From contig JANQJS010000025.1 of NCBI GenBank assembly GCA_028281535.1, positions 140,907-204,906 on the forward strand: 64,000 nucleotides of DNA, read 5' to 3'. Both the position numbers and the translations under genes were made by a program. Position 1 is the first letter of the stretch, and the number at the start of each line of letters is the position of its first letter. Origin of the DNA: Sedimentisphaerales bacterium. Lineage in GTDB: Bacteria > Planctomycetota > Phycisphaerae > Sedimentisphaerales > SM23-30. This document shows, in pieces, positions 17,039 through 25,550 of this stretch. The notes beneath the pieces are model-generated. The model saw nothing but the letters and a program-made list of their open reading frames with translations. It had not been told where the DNA came from and ran no database searches.

Positions 17039-17917
17039 TCAATTTTGTTCATTTAATGTCCAGTCGTAATCCAGGAATTTTACTTTGTACTGGCCTATTT
17101 TGAGATAGGTTGCTTCTTTTGGGGGAAGATGCTGGCTAATATAATTCAAGCTGGAGCGGATTTTATCTTCATGGCCTTTAAATCCTGAGGCTGGCGTAAA
17201 GCCTTTATTGAAATCCTGGCCATACCATTCAAATATTTTGGAAAGGTAAACGATATTCTTTTTTTGATCAATTTTAAATTTTTTTGCATCATTAACAAAT
17301 AATAAGGTTTGGTCTTTAAATTGTTCAGTCAGTTTTTCTCCTTCGAATGGTTCATTTCGAAGAGTCGGGCAGCTCATTGCCGCACAGACTAATACCATGT
17401 GGATTTCAGGTTGATAGAATTGTTGTCGAAGCACTTCATGCTCCATGGCATTCAATGTGTAATCTTGATGCATGATGGTAAATTTTAATTTGTCCCATAC
17501 ACCAGGGATATGCCTAATGCTATTTTTGGGAAACTTTAGTTGTTTAAGTTTGTTTGGTTTAATCGGATAGTGATCAAGTATCGCTAATAGAGTATAAGCA
17601 TTATAGGCGTTTGACCAAAACGCGATTTTATCTGGTTCGCTCCATGTTTTATAAACGGCTTCGTCCAGATTCGTAATCAGGGATAAATACTTGTGCAGAG
17701 ATTCTGGATTCTTTTTTAATGCTTTGTAATTAACCATACCTTGATCATTGACATACTTAAGTACCTCTGTGTAGGCATGGTTGCTGAAAGTTGTGATTTT
17801 TTCTTGCTTAGCGATGACTGTTTTTTGAATGTCATTATTAGGAATTACAATGGATAGATAAATAATAATGACGATACTGGAGATGCTGGGGATTAATTTG
17901 AGTGTTTTATTTTTCAT
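17039..17917 (-). CDS. DUF547 domain exported protein
   Basis: The 292-residue protein has one N-terminal hydrophobic segment (residues 7-25), acting as a signal peptide or anchor. It has a DUF547 domain over residues 50-270: FWSNAYNAYTLLAILDHYPI, then MEHEVLRQQFYQPEIHMVLV and the Cys-containing CAAMSCPTLRNEPFEG. The biochemical role of DUF547 is not established. The conserved Cys, His and Glu in these motifs suggest a thiol-dependent or metal-dependent function. It lies 15 bases downstream of arsS and is surely in its operon. The two closely spaced cysteines of VCAAMSC could contact trivalent arsenic; this is speculation. Confidence 0.85.
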   Translation of the reverse strand: MKNKTLKLIPSISSIVIIIYLSIVIPNNDIQKTVIAKQEKITTFSNHAYTEVLKYVNDQGMVNYKALKKNPESLHKYLSLITNLDEAVYKTWSEPDKIAFWSNAYNAYTLLAILDHYPIKPNKLKQLKFPKNSIRHIPGVWDKLKFTIMHQDYTLNAMEHEVLRQQFYQPEIHMVLVCAAMSCPTLRNEPFEGEKLTEQFKDQTLLFVNDAKKFKIDQKKNIVYLSKIFEWYGQDFNKGFTPASGFKGHEDKIRSSLNYISQHLPPKEATYLKIGQYKVKFLDYDWTLNEQN

Positions 17918-17932
17918 GATATTACTAGAATA

Positions 17933-18901
17933 TTAATTAGATGTTTGTGTGAGTTCTCCACCGCAAGATGAGCCACTACCCGCCGTGCAACCAAAGCAGT
18001 GGTTTCCTGTCATAATCCTACGATTTAAAATGGTGGATAAATCCAAAGATTTAATATTATTAGATGCCCCATGATTCATGGGCATCTTCATGGCATAATT
18101 GAAGTCGCAATCGTAGAGCGTGCCATCCCAGGAAACGTTAATCTGGTGGCGGCACATTAAGCCATCAACAGTCTCTGGGTTGTAAGCTTCACGTAGAAGT
18201 TGCAGGTAATCCTTGTCTTTACCTTGTCGAGCCAGATCTCGTTGGAATCGCCCGATTGGCATATTGGTAATGGTATAAAGTTGTGTAAAAGAAATATTAA
18301 ACAAACGTTTCAATTCACGTTGATAATCTGATTGTAAGTTTTGCTGGCTTGGCGGTAATGATGGCCCAATAGGATTATAGACAAGCGTGAGTGGTAGGTT
18401 CGGTTCTATGCCATATCCTAATTCATTTAATTTCTTGATGACGTCAATGCTTTTGTTGTAAACGCCTTTTCCACGTTGTTTGTCAACATTGGTTTCAAGA
18501 TAACAGGGCAGGGATGCTACCAGCTCAACTTGGTGATTTTTCATGAATTCGGCATAATCCTTATAATCTTCTTCAAGTAGAATAGTCAAATTGGTTCTGA
18601 CCATAACCTTGTGATCTTGCTTCCGGGCAGCTTTAATAAAAGATTTAAAATGAGGATTCATTTCAGGTGCACCGCCAGTAATATCGATCGTTTTGGCTTT
18701 TGTTTCTTTGGCTGTTTTTAGTACAGCCTCTAAGACTTCCCAGTCCATTGCTTCGGTTCGTTTGGGAGAAGATTCCACATGGCAATGTAGGCAGGCAAGG
18801 TTACATACCAATCCAATATTAATTTGAATCGTATCAATCGAATTTTCGGCATGAAGCCCTTCTGGGCTAGTCTCTGCTATGGCTTTGTCAAATTCATTCA
18901 T
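17933..18901 (-). CDS. arsS: Arsenosugar biosynthesis radical SAM protein
   Basis: ArsS is the radical SAM enzyme that joins a 5'-deoxyadenosyl group from SAM to dimethylarsenite, giving the precursor of arsenosugars. The 322-residue protein has the iron-sulfur motif CxxxCxxC at Cys33, Cys37 and Cys40 (VCNLACLHCHVESSP), the GGAPEMNP SAM-binding motif, and the family's Cys-rich tail HCFGCTAGSGSSCGG with Cys302, Cys305 and Cys313. Some homologues carry selenocysteine in this region; here all positions are ordinary Cys codons. It lies 26 bases after the DUF3179 gene. The identification rests on the tail and on its arsM neighbour. Confidence 0.95.
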   Translation of the reverse strand: MNEFDKAIAETSPEGLHAENSIDTIQINIGLVCNLACLHCHVESSPKRTEAMDWEVLEAVLKTAKETKAKTIDITGGAPEMNPHFKSFIKAARKQDHKVMVRTNLTILLEEDYKDYAEFMKNHQVELVASLPCYLETNVDKQRGKGVYNKSIDVIKKLNELGYGIEPNLPLTLVYNPIGPSLPPSQQNLQSDYQRELKRLFNISFTQLYTITNMPIGRFQRDLARQGKDKDYLQLLREAYNPETVDGLMCRHQINVSWDGTLYDCDFNYAMKMPMNHGASNNIKSLDLSTILNRRIMTGNHCFGCTAGSGSSCGGELTQTSN

Positions 18902-18927
18902 GAAGTAAATATTCCAAATAGGTAAAT

Positions 18928-20001
18928 TTATGAGTGGCCAGGAGGTGAATAAATTTCAACTTCTGGCAAAAGTGCGTTTAATGAAAACCAAAACATTGTT
19001 GCGACAGGAATTGGATGTTCTTTGTTATCCATCAACTGAAATGTAGTGAACTTACTAGCTCTATCGTAATTAATGCAAATCTCATTGTTGGCGATGGTGT
19101 CTTTAACGTAATCGTTTTCATTTATCTGATTTTCAATATCTTTCAGTGCGTATGCCTTCATGATGTTATTGTATTGGATCAGCACCATGGGTTCTTTGTT
19201 TTTAAAGCGTTTAGGTTGGAGTCCATGTTGTGTTACAGGAAACATGAGTTGGTCTGTACTGAAATAACTCACGTAGGCTTTGCTTTTGTATCTGCGTTGA
19301 AATCCGGTATCTAAAGAGAGTACTTCTGTGTTGTGGTGCATCGTTTTCCATTTTTTCCAAGTGGTAACTTTGCTAGCCAGTAGTTCGAGTGAATGATTTT
19401 TCTCTGCGGCAGGTCCAGTAACGGCTTTCATTTGAATTTGGCTCCAGAGGCTTTCCTGGTGCGGATCATTTTGCCGATCGTACATAAGGACGTTGGAATT
19501 CCAAAGCAGGCCGCTGACACCAAATTCTAAAGTCTTACCATCGACATGCCTGTCGAAGACCAGGGCCGATTTGCAAAGAGGGCAATACGTCACGACAATG
19601 GGTTGGTCGTTAATATTGTCATTTACGATTTCATGCCAATCCAGAATCCGAAGGGGATAGGCTTTTGCTTTATTGCCAATTGTTACGCCAATGATTTCAT
19701 CGTCAGGGAGTAAATAATCTACATTGGCGACATTAATAAATTTTGGATTAGTTAGTGCTGGGATGCCATCTTTGGCTGGTCCACCAGATTTAATTTCTTC
19801 GATATTTATATGTGAAAAATTTGTGTCAAAAGAGGGCGTGATATCTAATTGAGATGCGACCTGTGCGATTGAAACCGATTTGATATTTTTTTGGTATTCT
19901 GTTTTAAGATTTTGGTAACTGATTAATTTGTAAGTCGCGATGATCAAACAAATGCCAGCTAGTAGACCTTTGGAAAAATCTGAATATAGGATTTTTTTCA
20001 T
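18928..20001 (-). CDS. DUF3179 domain protein, membrane-anchored
   Basis: The start is the ATG at 20001, behind AAGG; a TTG two codons earlier is in frame. The 357-residue protein has a single N-terminal hydrophobic helix (residues 10-25) and then a DUF3179 domain: SGGPAKDGIPALTNPKF, GNKAKAYPLRILDWHEIVND, and the redox-like motif VVTYCPLCKSALVFDR with Cys140 and Cys143. GLLWNSNVLMYDR and SLWSQ follow. DUF3179 has no established reaction, but the C-x-x-C motif and known selenoprotein members point to thiol chemistry. It sits between arsM and arsS, so a role in arsenic reduction, binding or delivery outside the cytoplasm is a reasonable hypothesis. Confidence 0.87.
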   Translation of the reverse strand: MKKILYSDFSKGLLAGICLIIATYKLISYQNLKTEYQKNIKSVSIAQVASQLDITPSFDTNFSHINIEEIKSGGPAKDGIPALTNPKFINVANVDYLLPDDEIIGVTIGNKAKAYPLRILDWHEIVNDNINDQPIVVTYCPLCKSALVFDRHVDGKTLEFGVSGLLWNSNVLMYDRQNDPHQESLWSQIQMKAVTGPAAEKNHSLELLASKVTTWKKWKTMHHNTEVLSLDTGFQRRYKSKAYVSYFSTDQLMFPVTQHGLQPKRFKNKEPMVLIQYNNIMKAYALKDIENQINENDYVKDTIANNEICINYDRASKFTTFQLMDNKEHPIPVATMFWFSLNALLPEVEIYSPPGHS

Positions 20002-20040
20002 GGTCAATTACCTTAATCTCTTATTTGAATCGACATTCAT

Positions 20041-21252
20041 TTAACAACAATTCGGAGAACTGCAATCGTCGCCTTGGATGGTTTTTATCTGGTTAATTTT
20101 AGACTTTTTCATTTCCTTTGGATTGCGACTTTGGTTGGCTCGACAATTCATGGGTTCAGCATCGTCAAGCGAAATAATCTCAGCAGGTTCCAGGCCAATG
20201 ATATCTTTGCTGTATGGGCCTGAAGGATCTGTCAGGATATTTAATGTTTTGTCGCAAACAGCCATGCGTTGTCCTCGGTAATAGGTGTGCCCATCGTCAT
20301 CTTTAACGCTTTTCCAGGGGCCTTTGTAGATCGCGGCTTGATGGCGTTCCAGGCAGGGGCCTTCCTTACCTTTGTAGGCTTGCACGGTAAGTGAGCGGAA
20401 TTCGATGCCATCGATGGTTTGCCATGGCTCCGCTTGTCGCTCTAAAATTTGAATGCCATAGAATCCATTTTCAGCAAACATTTCCAGGAATTCATCTTCA
20501 CGGAATGCACCTGAAATGCAGCCGCTCCAAAGTTCAGGATCTTCTAATATTTTGTCGGTGGGAAATTCATCACAGACGATATCTGAAATGACACAGCGGC
20601 CACCGCGTTTGAGGACGCGAAACATATCTTTAAATAATTCTTTTTTATCTTGAGGTTTGACCAGATTGAGAACGCAATTGGAAACAATTACATCAATACT
20701 GTTAGATTTTATGAGCGGATCTGTTTTGCGAATTTCATCGCAATAGGCTTCATATTTAGCAACATCTTCGACATTTTTGATTGGGTTTTTCTCCAGCCAT
20801 TTTTGTGCCTGATCGAGTGACAGGGCAAGATCCTGGATCTTTCCTTTGTGAAATGAAACGTTGCTGTAGCCATATTTTTCGCTCATTTCATTTTGGTATT
20901 TGCGTGCTAAGCTGAGCATCGTGTCATTAAAGTCGACGCCAATGACGTTGCCTGTTTTTCCAACTTTTTGGGAGAGGATGTAGCAGATTTTACCGCCTCC
21001 GCTACCGAGATCGAGTGCTGTCTCTCCCTCATGGACATACTTGGATGGGTCGCCGCAGCCATAATCTTTTTCGATGATTTCCTGGGGCAAAAGCTTTAAG
21101 TCAATATCGTCATAATCTGTTGGACAGCATAGACTTGCTTGAGGCGCCTGGGCACCTGCGGCATAGCGATCGAGTACTTCACTTTCGATTTCGCTGCTGA
21201 TATGCTTTTTTTGTATGTCGGTTGACGATGTGTTTGAATTGATACTGGTCAT
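20041..21252 (-). CDS. arsM: Arsenite S-adenosylmethionine methyltransferase, arsenosugar type
   Basis: ArsM methylates trivalent arsenic with SAM. The 403-residue protein has the N-terminal SLCCPTDYD motif (Cys42, Cys43) typical of arsM genes that travel with arsS. The SAM-binding motif DLGSGGGK is at residues 81-88. Two cysteines lie in the positions that bind arsenic in characterised ArsM proteins: Cys193 in SNCVLNL and Cys245 in SGCISGAF. A Cys-rich C-terminal tail, DDCSSPNCC, may hold additional arsenic. It is the first gene of a seven-gene operon. GAGGGAC is its ribosome site, and a good promoter lies about 90 bases upstream. No arsR, arsB or arsC gene is in the window. Confidence 0.95.
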   Translation of the reverse strand: MTSINSNTSSTDIQKKHISSEIESEVLDRYAAGAQAPQASLCCPTDYDDIDLKLLPQEIIEKDYGCGDPSKYVHEGETALDLGSGGGKICYILSQKVGKTGNVIGVDFNDTMLSLARKYQNEMSEKYGYSNVSFHKGKIQDLALSLDQAQKWLEKNPIKNVEDVAKYEAYCDEIRKTDPLIKSNSIDVIVSNCVLNLVKPQDKKELFKDMFRVLKRGGRCVISDIVCDEFPTDKILEDPELWSGCISGAFREDEFLEMFAENGFYGIQILERQAEPWQTIDGIEFRSLTVQAYKGKEGPCLERHQAAIYKGPWKSVKDDDGHTYYRGQRMAVCDKTLNILTDPSGPYSKDIIGLEPAEIISLDDAEPMNCRANQSRNPKEMKKSKINQIKTIQGDDCSSPNCC

Positions 21253-21335
21253 AAAAATAAGTCCCTCTGTTGGTCATGCACCCTTGCTAATTAGAACTGC
21301 TTATCATATACGCTTTTACGCACCTTTAAACGGAA

Positions 21336-21364
21336 AGTATAATTTGTACCACACTCTGAATCAA
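21336..21364 (-). promoter_or_regulatory. Sigma-70-like promoter of the arsM operon
   Basis: On the minus strand, a -35 box TTGATT (21364-21359) and a -10 box TATACT (21341-21336) are separated by exactly 17 bases. Transcription would start near 21329, giving a leader of about 75 bases. No obvious ArsR-type operator was recognised around it. Confidence 0.6.
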
Positions 21365-21584
21365 CGAAATTATCATGCCCTTAAGCAGAGCAAAATCACT
21401 TCAATGTTTCAAAAAAGAGTACGTTGGCTCTACTATTTTTGTTCAATTGAAATGAGCTGTAAGATGCGCTGATTCTTGAGATACTTTACATGGATTTCCA
21501 ATTAAATTGTATGTGGTTTATTATTTAAAAATTTCCTTCTTTGTTAAAAATGAGCAAGTCATTTTCCTTTTTTTAAAAATTGTC

Positions 21585-21590
21585 TATAAT
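21585..21590 (+). promoter_or_regulatory. Consensus -10 box of hspQ, six bases from the start codon
   Basis: A perfect TATAAT lies at 21585-21590, and the hspQ ATG begins at 21597. Transcription starting seven or so bases after the box would begin at or next to the start codon, implying a leaderless mRNA. No good -35 box is visible 17 bases upstream. Confidence 0.5.
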
Positions 21591-21596
21591 ACAAGT

Positions 21597-21953
21597 ATGA
21601 TTTTACCAATCGATAATACCTTTCAAAATAATAAGCCCGCAAAAAACCCAATGTTTCAGTGTGGCCAACTGGTCAGGCATGTGCGCTATGGTTATCGGGG
21701 TGTGATTGTGGATTTTGACTCTCAGTGTATGGCAGACGAAAAATGGTATCAATCCAACCACACCCAGCCTGACCGCAACCAGCCCTGGTATCATGTGCTG
21801 GTACATCAATCGCAACAAGTCACCTATCCGGCTGAGTCAAGCTTGGCTATCGACAATAGCCATGAACCTATTACGCATCCATTGATTGATTATTTTTTTA
21901 GTTCATTCATTGATGGTCACTATGTCCGTAATGAACGTGCCTGGCCTAAGTAA
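21597..21953 (+). CDS. hspQ: HspQ/YccV-like hemimethylated-DNA-binding-domain protein
   Basis: The 118-residue protein matches the YccV-like/HspQ domain: QLVRHVRYGYRGVIVDFDSQ, then WYQSN, DRNQPWYHVLVH and TYPAESSL. HspQ in enteric bacteria is a heat-shock protein that modulates Lon proteolysis and binds hemimethylated DNA. The start is set at ATG 21597, since the frame continues upstream only through the promoter and has no ribosome site. The C-terminal HPLIDYFFSSFIDGHYVRN part is typical of longer planctomycete and eukaryotic members. It is monocistronic, convergent with the zinc-ribbon gene. Confidence 0.85.
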   Translation: MILPIDNTFQNNKPAKNPMFQCGQLVRHVRYGYRGVIVDFDSQCMADEKWYQSNHTQPDRNQPWYHVLVHQSQQVTYPAESSLAIDNSHEPITHPLIDYFFSSFIDGHYVRNERAWPK

Positions 21954-22240
21954 AATAGGTTAATAATTAAAATCTCCCCCGATTGCTTCACAAAAAATTA
22001 AACGATGGCATTATGTCTCTCCTTGTGCGCAGTGACGCACGCAAAAATATTAATAAATTAAAAAGGGTTTCGGAGGGACTTGGTAAGTCGGTTCTGCCCT
22101 TTGACCGTACATATTATTATCTATAAAATGATTGAAATGTCAATGGGAATAATAGTTTTTTACCATAGAGTTCACGGAGATCGCAGAGGGAAATCAACAG
22201 TCAGTATAAATTTATAGCGTGTAAAAAATGTCCTGAGTAG
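21954..22240. other. Intergenic region with weak hairpins and a repeat-like stretch
   Basis: A nested hairpin at 22063-22103 pairs AAAGGG with CCCTTT outside and GACTT with AAGTC inside; it could terminate hspQ. A short inverted repeat GTGCG-cagtga-CGCAC lies near 22026-22041. The stretch 22162-22190 resembles a dispersed 'CACAGAG...GAGATC..AGAGG' repeat seen beside genes in many bacterial genomes. None of these is certain. Confidence 0.35.
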
Positions 22241-23395
22241 TTAAGTCTGGTTTGCCAAATAGACAATAATAGCACCGAGTGCGATGGCTGCTACGGCTGC
22301 TAATGTGATCTTGATCCAGCTCCAAGGGCGTTCGCCTTGAACTTCTCCTGTGCGGCCGTTGATGAGAAAGCGATAGACGTTGCTGCCATATCTATAAGCA
22401 CTGATCCATGTGGGTAGTAAAATGTGTTTAAAGGTGACGTTGCTATGTTCTGTTTGCACTGACGTGATTCTTTGAGTGTCGCCACCGATATCTCGTTTTA
22501 TTAATTTTCGAATGGTTTCATCCATGATTTCATTGGCGTATATGAATCCTTCATCAAGATCGATGTTATAACTTTCGGCGCTGAAGCCGCTCAGGTATTC
22601 ATCTTTGTATGGGGTGAGTTCATGGAGATCCCACGGTTCCAATTTTTCGGTATAATTTCTGGGTAGTGATTTACTTGCTAGGACTAATACGTCATCAAAA
22701 GAATTCCACACGGTGCCACTGGCAGGGTACCATCGAGTTTTTCTGACCCGGCGTGTGCGTCTGACAGATTTGCCATTGACCATGGTTGTATAGCTTTGGT
22801 TGACATAATAATAGACACCTCTCATGCCGCGATAAAAACTGGTTGTATCGCTATCGTATGTCCAATAGGGTACGTACATGCCGGTGAGTTTATCTTGTTG
22901 TCGAGCTTTGCGTTTTAAGTCATTGGGAGCAAACCAGAGTGTTTTGATCCAATCTTCAAAAGAGGCCCAGCCTTCTTTACGGGTTACTTTAAAGGGGAGT
23001 AACGATTTGGGTTTTATGTGTCGCTTTGAAGTTGCTGTTGTGACCATGGGCATGCCACAAAAACTGCATTCGGTGCTAACAATTTCTTCATTGATAATGG
23101 TTTCGGCTGCACAGTATTCGCATTTAACTGTTTGGTGTTCTTCGAATTCGCTTTGGTCTGATAGATTTTTTAAATGAGTTTTAAAATCTAATTCATGAAT
23201 GTCATCTTCTGATTTTGGAATCAAAATTTCAGAATCACAATAGCCACAATATTGTGAGTCACTGCCAGGTTTGAATTCTAGCTTGGCACCACATTTTTTG
23301 CATTTAAAGGTTTGTTGCAAAACACCGGTGACTGGCTCATCAATTATTTCATCATCATCGTCATCGATAATGACATCTTGATCATCTTCTTGCAT
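22241..23395 (-). CDS. Zinc-ribbon protein with C-terminal membrane anchor
   Basis: The 384-residue protein starts with an acidic stretch rich in Asp, followed by two zinc ribbons: KCKKCGAKL...YCGYC near residues 30-55 and KCEYCAAETI...CSFCGMP near 90-120. A central domain with many Trp and Tyr follows (MYVPYWTYDSDTTSFYRGMRG). The C-terminus has one transmembrane helix (ITLAAVAAIALGAIIVYLA). The zinc ribbons resemble those of PriA-type and YdjI-related proteins, but there is no helicase domain. It is co-directional with, and 30 bases from, the SPFH-GYF gene, a pairing seen in other bacteria. It is probably part of a membrane-associated complex; its function is unknown. Confidence 0.75.
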   Translation of the reverse strand: MQEDDQDVIIDDDDDEIIDEPVTGVLQQTFKCKKCGAKLEFKPGSDSQYCGYCDSEILIPKSEDDIHELDFKTHLKNLSDQSEFEEHQTVKCEYCAAETIINEEIVSTECSFCGMPMVTTATSKRHIKPKSLLPFKVTRKEGWASFEDWIKTLWFAPNDLKRKARQQDKLTGMYVPYWTYDSDTTSFYRGMRGVYYYVNQSYTTMVNGKSVRRTRRVRKTRWYPASGTVWNSFDDVLVLASKSLPRNYTEKLEPWDLHELTPYKDEYLSGFSAESYNIDLDEGFIYANEIMDETIRKLIKRDIGGDTQRITSVQTEHSNVTFKHILLPTWISAYRYGSNVYRFLINGRTGEVQGERPWSWIKITLAAVAAIALGAIIVYLANQT

Positions 23396-23425
23396 AATTA
23401 TTCCCCAGAATAATAATTTTATTGA

Positions 23426-24532
23426 TTATTGTGGAATGGGTGGCGGTGTAGAACCAAACAAGTTTTGTAATTCTGCCACTTGCTGAGCTTGTGTCCATGC
23501 TGCCATGCCATCACGCCAAACTAAAGACTCTTTTGTTAGTTGCCCGCTTTGGGCTTGTTGAGTTAAAGTGGCGATATCAAAGGGGCCGGTTTGTTGGCCA
23601 TTAACCGCGACGTAAAACATCACGGTTTGCGGAATAGGGGGTGGTCCGCCTGGTGCGGGTTGCGTTTGTCCTTGTCCTGGTGTCATGGCTTGTCCCATTT
23701 GGTTGGCCATGGCAAATCCCATACCCATGCCCATGCCTCCGGCAGCCATACCGCCAGGATTCTTCGCGGCATCTTCCATTGCGTTGGCCGTTTTGAATTG
23801 GGTATATTGATTCAGGTTACCAATAACGCCCATGCTTGTGCGTGTGTCCAGAGCTTTCTCGACTTCAGGTGGAAGTGAAATATTCTCAACCAACATTTTA
23901 GTCACTTCAATACCATAGTTGTTAAAATCATCGTGGATGTTTTTTGAAACAAAATCGCCCAGCTCATCATAGTTTGCTGCTAGGTCTAATACTGGAATTT
24001 TGCTTTCACCAATAATATCAGTAAATCTTGATATGATCAGATTGCGCAACTGATCAGTAATTTCGTCAGTAGTAAAATGCCCATCGGTTCCTACGATTTC
24101 TTTGATGAAGGTTGTTGGGTCTTTTACGCGTATGGCATAGGTTCCAAAGGCACGCAAGCGAACGGGGCCAAATTCAGCATCTCGCAGGGTAATTGGATGT
24201 TTGGTTCCCCATTTCAGGTCGGTAAAACGACGCATACTAACAAAGTAGACTTCCGCTTTAAATGGGCTACTGAACCCATGTTTCCAACCTTGAAGAGTGG
24301 ATAAAATCGGCAGGTTGCTTGTTTCAAGTGTGTACATGCCGGGTTCAAAGATGTCGGCGATTTGACCTTGATTGATAAAAATCGCCATTTGGGATTCTCG
24401 AACGGTTAGCTTGGCGCCCATTTTAATTTCATTGTCATAGCGTTCAAATCGATAGACGAGTGTATCGTTGGTGGGATCTGTCCACTCGATGATATCGATA
24501 AACTCGCCGCGTATTTTGTCAAAAAGCCCCAT
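23426..24532 (-). CDS. SPFH-domain protein with C-terminal GYF_2 domain
   Basis: The start is ATG 24532, eight bases after AAAGGAGA; an earlier ATG at 24553 would contain that site inside the coding region. The 368-residue chain has an SPFH (stomatin/flotillin-like, YdjI/'virion core protein'-type) domain over residues 1-240. A Gly-Met-Pro-Gln-rich linker follows (AAGGMGMGMGFAMANQMGQ). Residues 300-350 form a GYF_2 domain (FYVAVNGQQTGPFDIATL, LVWRDGMAAWTQAQ). The tail is proline-rich (PPPIPQ). SPFH proteins oligomerise on membranes and GYF domains bind proline-rich peptides. The linker's PGGPPPIPQ could bind its own GYF domain or a partner's. Confidence 0.85.
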   Translation of the reverse strand: MGLFDKIRGEFIDIIEWTDPTNDTLVYRFERYDNEIKMGAKLTVRESQMAIFINQGQIADIFEPGMYTLETSNLPILSTLQGWKHGFSSPFKAEVYFVSMRRFTDLKWGTKHPITLRDAEFGPVRLRAFGTYAIRVKDPTTFIKEIVGTDGHFTTDEITDQLRNLIISRFTDIIGESKIPVLDLAANYDELGDFVSKNIHDDFNNYGIEVTKMLVENISLPPEVEKALDTRTSMGVIGNLNQYTQFKTANAMEDAAKNPGGMAAGGMGMGMGFAMANQMGQAMTPGQGQTQPAPGGPPPIPQTVMFYVAVNGQQTGPFDIATLTQQAQSGQLTKESLVWRDGMAAWTQAQQVAELQNLFGSTPPPIPQ

Positions 24533-25137
24533 ACCTTGGTCTCCTTTATGCAAATGATATATCGCTTAATGGCACTTAGAAAGATATTGTAAGTGCATTT
24601 ATAAACATTGTAAGGGAACATTTTGAGATGATAAACATAAAATTTTACAATAATTTATGGCTGTTTAAGGTCATCAAAAATGGTATAGAGAGTCGTTGTT
24701 TTAAAACATCAGGATAAACCTCTTGTTTACCCCGATGTTAGTAGGGGAAGTGGAGTATTCCCTGTATGGTGGTTCGCTGAATTTGGGGTAGCCATCTCGG
24801 TGCGCAGCGACCCATCTCGAGCTGAGTATCAATGAAATTCGTTTCCTTTCCAATTTTGACTGTTTAATTGTATGCTTCTGGACAATTAAAAGTCAACCAA
24901 TAAGCGGAAATTAAGCAATTTACTAGAGGAGATGCGTGAATTTCTGAAAAAAAACTATAGAGTGGGCTGGCCAGTTTTGTCATTTTTTATTGATTACCTG
25001 CCGAGCAAGGGGCTAAGCGTCCTACGATGTTATATAGCAGTTCACTATGAAGTTGTCTTGACGGTAATTTTAAGTGTAGGATAGCCTTAGGTTTAGTTTT
25101 AATCTTTTTTTCGAGATAACTGTGAAGGGATATTTTC
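24533..25137. other. 600-base intergenic region, no gene seen
   Basis: The region is AT-rich and lies between divergent genes. Near 24797 it contains GTGCGCAGCGAC, similar to GTGCGCAGTGAC near 22026, which may be a small shared repeat. No tRNA, riboswitch or credible open frame was recognised. Promoters for both flanking genes are expected here. Confidence 0.4.
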
Positions 25138-25530
25138 ATGAATAAATTAGGTATTATTGTAAGCGTGCTAGTTTTTTGTTTTAGTTTAGGTTGTTCTTCT
25201 AACCCTCAATTTAATACGAAACATGAGACTCATCATATAACAGTTATCACTGAACCTGCAGGTGCTAAGGTCATACAGGGGCATCCAGTTGGGCAGCCAT
25301 CAACCTTGTTGGGAACATCGCCTGTTGTAGATCAACCAGTAGTGATTATTAGTCAGGTTTCAATGAAGAATGTTAATTATACGTTGATGAATGATTTGAA
25401 GCGTCGTGTGGGACATGTGATGGTGACTATTTCCAAAGAGGGGTATGAAACATACAGGGGTGCTCTAAAAACAACATCTGAAAAAACAGCTGAGCATAAA
25501 ATTACACTTGTTCCAAAGAGTGAGAAATAA
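25138..25530 (+). CDS. Small lipoprotein with PEGA-like domain
   Basis: The 130-residue protein has a lipoprotein signal with lipobox SLGC (Cys19). The mature part begins HHITVITEPAGAKVIQG and continues to VMVTISKEGYETYRGALKT, matching the pattern of PEGA-type surface beta domains. It has no recognised enzyme motif. It is monocistronic, convergent with birA, and 20 bases separate the two stop codons. Confidence 0.75.
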   Translation: MNKLGIIVSVLVFCFSLGCSSNPQFNTKHETHHITVITEPAGAKVIQGHPVGQPSTLLGTSPVVDQPVVIISQVSMKNVNYTLMNDLKRRVGHVMVTISKEGYETYRGALKTTSEKTAEHKITLVPKSEK

Positions 25531-25550
25531 TTATTTTGGCTTTTGGGTAA

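Larger units (their letters stand above)
21253..21596. other. Intergenic region between the arsM operon and hspQ
   Basis: This stretch lies between divergent genes. It holds the arsM promoter on the minus strand and the hspQ -10 element on the plus strand. Short open frames here have no ribosome sites and no coding character. Confidence 0.5.

Noticed and set aside
17933..20001. Possible selenocysteine codon in arsS or DUF3179
   Set aside because: The expected positions are Cys codons (TGC/TGT) and there is no in-frame TGA.
22162..22190. Dispersed-repeat-like sequence after the hspQ gene
   Set aside because: The resemblance is by memory only, and a single copy in the window cannot prove a repeat.
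24406..24621. 71-residue minus-strand frame overlapping the SPFH start
   Set aside because: It is out of frame with the strong ribosome site used by the SPFH gene.
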